DNA of 48,186 nt from Pseudomonadota bacterium (GTDB lineage Bacteria; Desulfobacterota; Desulfovibrionia; Desulfovibrionales; Desulfovibrionaceae). The stretch covers positions 1 through 48,186 of the forward strand of contig JAEYOJ010000011.1 in the NCBI GenBank assembly GCA_023411815.1. The letters are read 5' to 3'. Shown piece after piece: positions 16,555-23,875 of the stretch. The notes beneath the pieces were generated by a model. That model was not told the DNA's origin. It ran no database searches and saw only the letters and a program-made list of their open reading frames with translations. The position numbers and the translations under genes are program-made. Each line of letters opens with the position of its first letter. The first letter of the stretch is position 1.

Positions 16555-17058
16555 CTATTTGAGTTGCAGCGGAAGCCCGGCGGCTACCAGCCAGGCCTTG
16601 TGGGCCCGCCTGGCCACGGCCCGGTTCAGCTCTCCCAAGGCTCTCACGAAGGCCCGCGTCTCGCTCGTGGCCGCCACGGGGCCGAGGCCGATCTCCGCAG
16701 AGACCAAGAATATGTCACTTTTGCCCCAGGAATCAAGGCAAGCCAGCAGCTCGCGGATATGGGCGTCCGGGTCCGGCGACTGGCGGCAGGCGAAGAGCCA
16801 GAAGTCCAGGGCGTCCACCAGCACGCAAGCGTAGCGGTCCCGGGCGGCGGCCAGCACGCCGGCAAGGTCCGCGCCCGCCTCGGCCACGGGAATATCCGTG
16901 GGCCGTTCCCGCCTGTGGCGGCTTATCTGCGCGCGGAAGGCCGGGTCCAGGGCCTTGCCCGTGGCCACGAACAGCCTGGGTTCCGGCGCGGCCAGCAGCC
17001 GTTCCAGGGCGAAATCCGACTTGCCGGACTTTTCGCCGCCAAGGATGAGGGCGATCAT
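16555..17058 (-). CDS. cobU: Adenosylcobinamide kinase/adenosylcobinamide-phosphate guanylyltransferase
   Basis: Phosphorylates adenosylcobinamide and then attaches GMP to give AdoCbi-GDP, the activated precursor in nucleotide-loop assembly of cobamides. The 167-residue chain has the P-loop GGEKSGKS (7-14) and the GTP-binding histidine region ISRHRRERP with His48, the residue that is guanylylated in CobU. Length is slightly short for the family. The ATG at 17058 overlaps the cbiR stop by 4 bp (ATGA), so translation is coupled. This pairing makes sense: CbiR releases a cobinamide intermediate, and CobU reactivates it. Confidence 0.9.
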   Translation of the reverse strand: MIALILGGEKSGKSDFALERLLAAPEPRLFVATGKALDPAFRAQISRHRRERPTDIPVAEAGADLAGVLAAARDRYACVLVDALDFWLFACRQSPDPDAHIRELLACLDSWGKSDIFLVSAEIGLGPVAATSETRAFVRALGELNRAVARRAHKAWLVAAGLPLQLK

Positions 17059-17867
17059 GGTTTCGCCTCCGCGTGGATCGAATCCATCGGGACGGGAAGG
17101 ATATCCTGCAGGGCCTCGAAAGAGGAGAGCAGGTCCGCGGGCCGGAAGCACTCGACCATGAGCGTCCCGTCCGGGGGCAGCAGTTCCAGGCAGCGGCCCA
17201 GCGCGGTCCGGCCTTCGGCGTCCAGCAGGGCCAGGCTGCGGTGTTCGCCGCGCGGTCCGGGCCCGTAGGCGTGGACCATGGCCACCCGGCCGGTCAGACG
17301 CGGGTCGGCAAGGATATGCCGCTGGTCGAAGGCCAGCATGTGCCCCAGGTCCAGACAGACGGAAAAACCTGCCGCTACGATGGCCGGAGCCAGCTCCGCC
17401 AGGTCCTGGCCATGCACGTTCTCCAGCAGCACCCGCGCGGGATCGACGCCCAGATCGCGGAACAGTCCGGCCACGGCGGGAAGGATCTCCGGGCCCGGCG
17501 GATGGAGCACGAACAGGCGGGGAGACAGATAGCCGATCTTGGCCATGAGCCCGCGTATGGCCATGGAAACACTTTCGAAGCCGGCCTGCCAGGGCAGGTC
17601 CAGGGGCAGGTGGACATGGAAGCTAAGGCCCAGTTCCGTGAGCCACTCGGGCAGGTCGTCCGGGCCGTAGGCCAGACACGATTCGGTCTCGAACAGGCAC
17701 AGGCCGACCTCTGCCACGGGGCGGCCGGGAAGGGCGGCCAGCTTCTTGCAGTTGCCGGTCAGGGCCTCGGGCCACACGGCGGACGGCGCGGCCAGACGCC
17801 AGGCCCGTCCAGCGCGCGGACAGGCGCATACGCTGTTTATTTTTTTGTGGGAATTGATTAAAGGCAT
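17055..17867 (-). CDS. cbiR: Cobamide-remodelling phosphodiesterase CbiR (AP-endonuclease-like TIM barrel)
   Basis: CbiR hydrolyses the nucleotide loop of non-preferred cobamides such as pseudocobalamin, so that the lower ligand can be replaced. The 270-residue chain has the xylose-isomerase/AP endonuclease 2 barrel pattern of metal-binding residues on successive strands: HVHLPLD, LFVLHPPG, VLLENVHG, SVCLDLGHML, MVHAYG and GTLMVECF. The assignment to CbiR rather than a sugar isomerase rests on this pattern plus the overlap with cobU. The ribosome site before ATG 17867 is weak. It is the first gene of the cbiR-cobU-DHH-polA unit. No cobalamin riboswitch is recognisable upstream. Confidence 0.8.
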   Translation of the reverse strand: MPLINSHKKINSVCACPRAGRAWRLAAPSAVWPEALTGNCKKLAALPGRPVAEVGLCLFETESCLAYGPDDLPEWLTELGLSFHVHLPLDLPWQAGFESVSMAIRGLMAKIGYLSPRLFVLHPPGPEILPAVAGLFRDLGVDPARVLLENVHGQDLAELAPAIVAAGFSVCLDLGHMLAFDQRHILADPRLTGRVAMVHAYGPGPRGEHRSLALLDAEGRTALGRCLELLPPDGTLMVECFRPADLLSSFEALQDILPVPMDSIHAEAKP

Positions 17868-17926
17868 GGGCGTTCCAGTCGCGCTAGGCTCGTAATGCGG
17901 AGAGTGTCTCCGGGGAAGGATGCTGT

Positions 17927-18082
17927 ATGACCAGGTTGCGGCTTGCCGTTCGTCATGTGTTCAATCCATTGCATGTGTTCTGTCGCCTGCGCGATGCGGG
18001 CGTGGGCGGATCCACGGCCATGCGCGTATGCCGCGTGTACGAGCGTTGGTTCTACAATCCCATCCTCACGCGCGGACAGTAA
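17927..18082 (+). CDS. Small uncharacterised protein (51 residues)
   Basis: Short reading frame starting MTRLRLAVRHVFNPLHVFC and ending NPILTRGQ. The ATG has GAAGGA 6 bp upstream. The protein is basic, with two cysteines and an aromatic C-terminal part (VYERWFYNPIL), and no membrane segment. It is transcribed divergently from cbiR with 59 bp between the starts, and is followed by the 129-bp repeat. I believe similar short proteins occur in Desulfovibrio, but I cannot name a family. Function unknown. Confidence 0.6.
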   Translation: MTRLRLAVRHVFNPLHVFCRLRDAGVGGSTAMRVCRVYERWFYNPILTRGQ

Positions 18083-18169
18083 CCGTCCCCGGCGCTTGCT
18101 GCCTGTCCAAGACAGGACTACAGCAAGCCGCCGCCGATCCTACACAGCCATCGATCCCCGATACGGATT

Positions 18170-18298
18170 TAGAGCATTTTGCTTTTGAAAATGCCCTGCA
18201 AGACATGCGTGGGCATGGCTTGCCGCTAGCTACGGCGTAGGCGCAATTCACTTGCGCCGCGGGCGCCGGGGCGGGCGGCTTAAAAGCAATCTGCTCTA
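18170..18298. repeat. 129-bp terminal-inverted-repeat element, copy A
   Basis: Starts TAGAGCATTTTGCTTTT and ends AAAAGCAATCTGCTCTA, so its ends are inverted repeats of about 17 bp (TAGAGCA-NNTT-GCTTTT). Inside are three hairpins: GCATTTT/AAAATGC at the left, CAAGaCATGC/GCATGgCTTG around 18199-18222, and GGCGCAA/TTGCGCC around 18240-18258. Copies B (41161) and C (43689) are the same length without gaps, about 86% and 83% identical by hand alignment. It ends 9 bp beyond the stop codon of the EndoQ/helicase gene. No transposase is linked. Confidence 0.85.
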
Positions 18299-18307
18299 AA
18301 ATAAACG

Positions 18308-21300
18308 CTACAGCAGGCTGAGCTGTTCGGCCTGACTCACGGTGCTGGCCACGAGCCTGGACTTGCTCAGAAGCCCTTCGGGCAGGTGCGCCAGGAAGCG
18401 CGAGACCGGCAGGCGCAGCTCCTTGCCGTACAGCTCCCGGCGGCCGGAGTGGCTCAGGTGCAGCATGCGCCGGGCGCGCGTGAGACCCACGTAGAACAGC
18501 CTCCGCTCCTCGGCCTCGTCCATGGGGCTGGTCCCGCCCTGCGCTGCCTTGCCGGCCAGGAAATCCGAGCCCGCGAAGGGCAGGATGCCGTCCTCCAGGC
18601 AGGGCATGAACACGGCCTCGAATTCCAGCCCCTTGGCCGCGTGCAGGGTCATGACCTGCACGCTCTCGGCCCGGCCGCGCACCATCTCCAGGTCCGACTG
18701 CAGGTGCACCCAGTTGACCAGTTTGATCCAGCCTCCGTGGCGCTCCCACTGCTTGCTCAGCTCCCGAAAGGCCTTGCCCTTCCAGAAAAAGCGGTCGAAC
18801 GGCCCGGACTCCTGCAGGTAGGCCGACAGGGCCAGGGGGCCCTGGAAGAGAATCTTCTCGGGCAGTTCCGGGACCTTTTCAGCGTGCCCGTCCTCGCCCT
18901 CTGGCCCTTCGAGCGCCAGGCCCGGCTCGGGCGTGGCCATGCCCAGGAAACGGCAGGCTTCGGCCAGGATGAGCGCCACGCGCGGCTCGCGCCAGAAGGC
19001 TTCGGCCTCGGGCACCGAAGCCGGGACGCCCAGGCGGTCCAGGGCGCGGCGCACTGGCTCGGCCAGGTGCCGGAAACGCACGAGCACGGCGATCTGGCCG
19101 GGCGACAGTTCGCCGACTTCCGACGAGTCGGCGAGGCTGTGGCTGGACGGGCCGATGAGCGCGCGCACGCGTTCGCCGATCCAGGACAGCTCGCTGGCCG
19201 CCGTGGGCGCGGCGAACAGGCGCACCTCGGCCTGGCCCGGAGCGCGCGGGGTGAGTTTGGGCGCATCGGGGAAGAGCGGGGCGGCCAGTTGCACCAGCTC
19301 GGCGCAGGAGCGGTAGTTTTCCTCCAGGGCCAGCACCGCGAGCTTGGGCCATTTGGCCTTGAGCGCCACCCGCGCGTCGGGCGCGGCCCCGCGGAAGGCG
19401 TAGATGGACTGGTTGGGGTCGCCGATAGCGAAGAAGCCCCGGCCGCCCTCGGGAGCCAGGGCCGTGACGAGCCGCAATTGCAGGGGCGTGAGGTCCTGCA
19501 CCTCGTCCACCAGCACGTGCGCGTAGGGCGGCGCGTAGATGGCCGCCTCGATCTGCTCGACCATGAAGAAGATCAGGTCAGTGTAGTCGACGAGGTTCCA
19601 GGACTCCTTCTGCTTGCCATAGAGCGCCAGGGCCTCGGCCAGCTCGGCCGGGGGCTGCTCCATGCGCTCGCGGGCCGTGCTCACGGCCTGCCAGGCACGG
19701 CGCAGGCGGCCGCCGGAAAGGCCGGCGTTGACCTCGGCGAACAGGCGCAGGGCCGATTCCTCGTCCATGAGCACCGGCGATTCGCCCCAGGCCTCCCGCC
19801 AGCGGTCGAAGGCCAGGGCGTGCAGCGTGTCGGCGCGGGGCAGTTCTCCGCCCTCGGGCCGCAGGGCCGCCAGCCGTTCGCGCAGCTCGCCTGCTGCGCG
19901 GCGGGTGAAGGTCACGGCCAGGATGCGCTCGGGCCGCTCGCCGGAGTCCAGCAGCCGGCGTACGCGGCCCATGAGCGTCTGGGTCTTGCCCGTGCCCGGA
20001 CCGGCCAGCACGAGCACCGGGCCGGGTCCGGCCTCCAGGGCCTTCTTCTGCGAGGGGTTGAACTCCAGAGGCCTGGGGGCCTCCTGTTCCCTGGGCGCGG
20101 CGGGTTGTCCGGCGTTTCCGGCGGGCGTCCCGTCTCCGGCGCGTTCGTTCTGTCCGTCCTGCCCGTCCGGATCGGTCGTTTCCAGTCCGGCCAGGAAGGA
20201 GCCCTTGCGCAGCCTGCTCAGCTCACGCGGGCTGAACACACGGATGACGCCGAACTCGCCGTCGTAGCCGGGCTGGCGGTTGACCGCGCCTCGACGCATG
20301 CGTTCCACGGCCTGGCCCAGCAGCGGCTGGCAGCGCTCCAGCTCCTCGGCGGGCGCGTCCAGCAGCAGACCGAGCTCCGAGCCGAAGCGGGTTACGCAGG
20401 CGGCGTAAGCGGCCCTGACCTTCTTGCTGGAGGTGCCGCTGTCCAGGATTTCCGAGAGGATCTCGGCCAGGGGGATGAGGGAGGTGAAGCCGGGCTGGCG
20501 CGCGGGCTTCTGGGCCTGAGCCCGGTCGGCCAGCTCCATGACCCGCGAGAGAACGCCCACGGTCAGCGGCTTGCCGCACACCGGGCACAGGCCGCCGCGC
20601 GCGCGGGTTTCCGAGGGCTCCAGGACCACGTTGCAGTTGCGGTGGCCGTCCAGGTGGTATTTGCCTTCCTCGGGAAAGAACTCGACGGTGCCCAGGAAGC
20701 GCGAGCCCAGCCCTTCGCCCTTGAGGGCCCGGTAGACGCTGCCGTACTCCAGCTCGCCGGAGAACAGGTTGGCCTCGCGGCCCAGCTTCTCGCCCGAGTG
20801 GGCGTCGGAATTGGAGATCATGCGCAGGCGGTCCAGGGCCGAGATGTGCCAGTTCATCTCCGGGTCCGAGGACAGGCCCGTTTCCAGGGCGAAGATATCA
20901 CCGGCGAGGTCCCCGAAGCACTCCTCCAGGGAGTCGAAGCCGGACTTGGAGCCGAACAGTGAGAACCAGGGCGTCCAGACGTGGGCCGGCACCAGGAAGG
21001 CCTGCGGATCGGTCTCCAGGACCATTTCCAGCAGGTGGCGCGAATCCAGCCCCAGTATGGGCCGCCCGTCCGAGGCCAGGTTGCCGATCTCGGCCAGCCG
21101 GCGGTTGAGGCGCTTGGCCTGCTCCAGGCCCGGCATGTAGATGAGGTTGTGAACCTTGCGGACCTTGCCGCCCTTCTTGTAGATGGAGCTGACCTCGGCC
21201 TGGAGCATGAAGCGCGTCTGGCCGCCATGGCGGAAGCCGGGAATCCAGGGGATCTCGTTCTCCAGGCCGGAATGGTCGCGCAGGCGCAGCAGCCCGCCGC

Positions 21301-21484
21301 CGTCCTCCTCCAGCGTTTCTTCCAACTCGGCCAGCCAGCCGGGATGGGTGAAGTCGCCCGTGCCGAGCAGGGTCAGGCCCTTGACCTGGGCCCAGGCTGC
21401 AAGCTGGCGCGGGGTCAGGCTCTTGCTCGTGGCCCGGGAATAGCGGGAGTGCACGTGCAGGTCGGCCCGGAACTGACGGTCCAT
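18308..21484 (-). CDS. EndoQ-like PHP endonuclease fused to a UvrD/PcrA-type helicase
   Basis: A 1058-residue two-part DNA repair protein. Residues 1-420 match the EndoQ family (TIGR00375 type), which nicks DNA 5' of deaminated bases. It has metal-site motifs ADLHVHSRYSRATSKS (7-22), GTGDFTHPGW (41-50), and SNSDAHSG (224-231), plus a Cys site with Cys284 and CPVCG (300-304). After a Gly/Pro-rich linker (435-475) comes a superfamily 1 helicase: Walker A AGPGTGKT (494-501), motif II LVDEVQD, GDPNQSIYAFRG, ENYRS, TLHAAKGLEFEAVF and FYVGLTRARR. The start at 21484 has GGAG at 6 bp; the upstream in-frame stretch to 21682 is non-coding promoter DNA. The fusion suggests nicking and unwinding at one lesion, which is inference. 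Confidence 0.93.
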   Translation of the reverse strand: MDRQFRADLHVHSRYSRATSKSLTPRQLAAWAQVKGLTLLGTGDFTHPGWLAELEETLEEDGGGLLRLRDHSGLENEIPWIPGFRHGGQTRFMLQAEVSSIYKKGGKVRKVHNLIYMPGLEQAKRLNRRLAEIGNLASDGRPILGLDSRHLLEMVLETDPQAFLVPAHVWTPWFSLFGSKSGFDSLEECFGDLAGDIFALETGLSSDPEMNWHISALDRLRMISNSDAHSGEKLGREANLFSGELEYGSVYRALKGEGLGSRFLGTVEFFPEEGKYHLDGHRNCNVVLEPSETRARGGLCPVCGKPLTVGVLSRVMELADRAQAQKPARQPGFTSLIPLAEILSEILDSGTSSKKVRAAYAACVTRFGSELGLLLDAPAEELERCQPLLGQAVERMRRGAVNRQPGYDGEFGVIRVFSPRELSRLRKGSFLAGLETTDPDGQDGQNERAGDGTPAGNAGQPAAPREQEAPRPLEFNPSQKKALEAGPGPVLVLAGPGTGKTQTLMGRVRRLLDSGERPERILAVTFTRRAAGELRERLAALRPEGGELPRADTLHALAFDRWREAWGESPVLMDEESALRLFAEVNAGLSGGRLRRAWQAVSTARERMEQPPAELAEALALYGKQKESWNLVDYTDLIFFMVEQIEAAIYAPPYAHVLVDEVQDLTPLQLRLVTALAPEGGRGFFAIGDPNQSIYAFRGAAPDARVALKAKWPKLAVLALEENYRSCAELVQLAAPLFPDAPKLTPRAPGQAEVRLFAAPTAASELSWIGERVRALIGPSSHSLADSSEVGELSPGQIAVLVRFRHLAEPVRRALDRLGVPASVPEAEAFWREPRVALILAEACRFLGMATPEPGLALEGPEGEDGHAEKVPELPEKILFQGPLALSAYLQESGPFDRFFWKGKAFRELSKQWERHGGWIKLVNWVHLQSDLEMVRGRAESVQVMTLHAAKGLEFEAVFMPCLEDGILPFAGSDFLAGKAAQGGTSPMDEAEERRLFYVGLTRARRMLHLSHSGRRELYGKELRLPVSRFLAHLPEGLLSKSRLVASTVSQAEQLSLL

Positions 21485-21598
21485 GGTGATCTCCGCCGAA
21501 GGTTCGCTGTTTCGGGTATCTGCGGAGTTGTGCAACGCTTTGCGGCCCAGGTCAATGGGGGGCCGCCGGGGAAGACAATGGAATAGGGCGGGGCGGCA

Positions 21599-21627
21599 TT
21601 GCCAGACGCGGCCCTTCGGGCTAGGCT
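21599..21627 (+). promoter_or_regulatory. Candidate sigma-70 promoter for the zf-HC2 gene
   Basis: TTGCCA (21599-21604), exactly 17 bp, TAGGCT (21622-21627). The predicted transcript would start near 21634, about 35 bases before the TTG start. It lies in the 184-bp divergent gap with the EndoQ/helicase gene. Confidence 0.5.
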
Positions 21628-21668
21628 GCCAGCCTGGTTTGCCGGACCGGACCGCGAGAGGAGATTTC

Positions 21669-21914
21669 TTGAGCAAGGACAATGCGATGCATGGCCCTGA
21701 AGCATGCCCTGCGGGATGCCCCGGCGATCAGGACATGGCGGCCTATCTCGACGGCCGGCTCCCGCCCGTGGAGCGCGCCCGCTTCAAGGCGCACCTGGAC
21801 CGCTGCGCGGCCTGCCGGGAGGCCGTGGCCGAACTGTGCGCCTTGCTCGGCGTCGAGCTGCCCGACGCGCCCGACGCGGTCAAGGACAGGGCCAAGGGCT
21901 TGCGCGGATCCTGA
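21669..21914 (+). CDS. Small zf-HC2 (anti-sigma-like zinc finger) protein
   Basis: An 81-residue protein with the putative zinc-finger motif of anti-sigma factors: Cys, then AAYLDGRLPPVERARFKAHL, then HLDRCAACR, giving the H-x3-C-x2-C site. It has no membrane helix, so it would act in the cytoplasm. I chose the TTG at 21669 because GGAG lies 5 bp upstream; ATG 21687 is the alternative (75 residues). No sigma gene is adjacent; the nearest is the flagellar-linked one at 30281. It resembles the anti-sigma factor at 29957-30271. Target unknown. Confidence 0.7.
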   Translation: MSKDNAMHGPEACPAGCPGDQDMAAYLDGRLPPVERARFKAHLDRCAACREAVAELCALLGVELPDAPDAVKDRAKGLRGS

Positions 21915-22126
21915 GGCCGATCCGGCGGCTGAGCGAAGAGCACACGCTCCGGGAAGAGGTCTCCCTCCCCAGGAGCCGCACGTCGAAACATTCCCGGCAA
22001 GACCGTCGGAAAAATCGCCCCTGTCTTTAGCGGCACGGCCATGACCGAGGCTATCCCGGCCATGGCGTCGGACGCCGTTCAACCGTTCATCCGGCTGGCC
22101 TCCCCGGCCCCTCGGCCACCCATCTT

Positions 22127-23848
22127 CTACGAACTCAGCTGCGAAAGATGGTATTCGAGGCTGCTCTGGACGCCCGCAAGCTCGGCGAGCAGGGACTCCA
22201 GATTGGAGTAGCGGCTCACCAGGTCGCGCTTCAGTCTGCTCAGGCGGTCTTCCTCCCGCTGCATTTTCGCATCCGTGCTGGCGACGATGTCATCGTAGTT
22301 TTTTGCGATGATGATCAGAACGCCGTTCTCGGGGTCCGTTAGCTGGGACACCTGGGCGATCAACGCCGGCACCACGCCCTGCTTCACGCGCGCCCCGGCC
22401 TCGTGCGTCCCCTCGTCGCGGGTGTTGACCCGCAGCGACATGCCCGATTCCGGCGTGCCCGAGGCTCCGGTGATCGTCCAGCCGCTGACGATGGCCGCAT
22501 TGCCGTTGATGGTGGCCCAGGCGATCTTTCCGTCCGCGATCTCGTATTCGAGCTTGTACTCGCCGGGGCTGGTGATGCCGTCGATGGCGGAGACGAAGGT
22601 CACCTCGTTCGTGTCGGTCGCACCGGAGCCGCGCGCGGAGAACAGTTCCGCGACGGCCTGGGCGTTGGTTTTCAAGGCCTTCTCGAGTATGTCCTCGTCC
22701 ACCTCCAGCAGGCCGAAGCTGGAGCTGTCCTGCTGCGTGCAGGTGGTGATGCCGATCTGGGCCAGAGAGATGTACGGGTCGCCCATGCCGGTCTTGGAAT
22801 CGTAGTAGGCGAAGCCGGAGGCGATGGAAGACACGGTGTTCTTGAGGTTCTGCTCCACGATCTCAATGCCGTAGTTGCCGCTCAGGATGCGGCCTTTCAT
22901 CGAACTGCCGACGTTCACGGTGCTGTCGCTGCCGCTGTCCGAACTCGTGGACTCGTCGTAGGAGTCCAGAGAGAAGATGGCCGAACGCACCTGGTTGGTC
23001 AGCTCCACGAATGCGAGCACGTTCTCCAGCATGGCTTCGGTGTCCATCTCCACGTTTACCTGCACGCCGTCGCTGGAGGTGGTTTCGTACAGGTGCAGGG
23101 TCACGCCCTCGATGATGTCCGACACGTGGTTCGTGTCGCGCTCGATCCACTGGTCCGCTGCCGAGGGCCAGCCGTCCACCTTGAGCTTGGCGTTGCCGGC
23201 GGTCTGGGTCTGCTCCATGTCGGCGGCCGCGAACTTCAGGCTGCCCGTGTCCGTGATCTCCAGGGTGTTGTCCGCGCCGAGGTCCATGCCCTTGAACTGC
23301 AGGTGGTATTCGCTGCCGTTGGAGATGAGCTGGACCCGCACCTTGTCCTTTGTTTCCGGATTGCTGTTGAGCAGGGACACGAACTCGGACACGGTCGTGC
23401 CCGCGACCACCTCCAGGCTGTACTCCTCTCCCGCGTATTCGAAGGTCAGGGTCGTGGTCGTGTCGGTGATGGCCGCGGCCGAATCCGTGAAGCCGGTGCC
23501 GGTCACCCAGATGTCGTTGCTCGCCAGCTGGCCCACGATCACGTTGTGCGAGCCTGATTCGGCGCTGCTGTCGACATCCACCCCCACCTTGGACGAGTTC
23601 GAGCTGGTGGCGGTCTTGACCAGGAACTTGGAGGTGGTGCCGAAGTCGGCCAGGGCGCTTTCATAGGACAGCAGCGTGCTGTTGAGGCTGCGCAGGACGG
23701 TGGCCTTGTTCTCCCAGCTCGTCTTCCAGTCGTCCATCTGGTTGTAGCGGTAGCTCGCCGCCGTGAGTTGCGCCTCGATGATGGCGTCCCAGTCCGTGCC
23801 GCTGCCGAGCCCGGTGAAGGTGATGCTGCCGGATGTGTATTGAGCCAT
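22127..23848 (-). CDS. fliD: Flagellar filament cap protein FliD (HAP2)
   Basis: Caps the growing flagellar filament and folds incoming flagellin. The 573-residue protein has the FliD N-terminal part (FTGLGSGTDWDAIIEAQL, 11-28, and the following coil), a variable Ser/Thr/Asp-rich middle typical of exposed domains, and a C-terminal coiled coil (about 520-570) ending LEYHLSQLSS. A central TSSDSGSDS run around residue 310 is low-complexity. It starts 27 bp after flgL with GGGAG 6 bp before the ATG, and is the last gene of the flagellar unit. No fliS follows; the convergent zf-HC2 gene lies about 210 bp away. Confidence 0.93.
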   Translation of the reverse strand: MAQYTSGSITFTGLGSGTDWDAIIEAQLTAASYRYNQMDDWKTSWENKATVLRSLNSTLLSYESALADFGTTSKFLVKTATSSNSSKVGVDVDSSAESGSHNVIVGQLASNDIWVTGTGFTDSAAAITDTTTTLTFEYAGEEYSLEVVAGTTVSEFVSLLNSNPETKDKVRVQLISNGSEYHLQFKGMDLGADNTLEITDTGSLKFAAADMEQTQTAGNAKLKVDGWPSAADQWIERDTNHVSDIIEGVTLHLYETTSSDGVQVNVEMDTEAMLENVLAFVELTNQVRSAIFSLDSYDESTSSDSGSDSTVNVGSSMKGRILSGNYGIEIVEQNLKNTVSSIASGFAYYDSKTGMGDPYISLAQIGITTCTQQDSSSFGLLEVDEDILEKALKTNAQAVAELFSARGSGATDTNEVTFVSAIDGITSPGEYKLEYEIADGKIAWATINGNAAIVSGWTITGASGTPESGMSLRVNTRDEGTHEAGARVKQGVVPALIAQVSQLTDPENGVLIIIAKNYDDIVASTDAKMQREEDRLSRLKRDLVSRYSNLESLLAELAGVQSSLEYHLSQLSS

Positions 23849-23875
23849 GGGGTGCTCCCGTGCGGTCTGCTCGGC

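Noticed and set aside
18386..20962. 858-residue plus-strand frame opposite the EndoQ/helicase gene
   Set aside because: Antisense shadow; all helicase and PHP motifs are on the minus strand.
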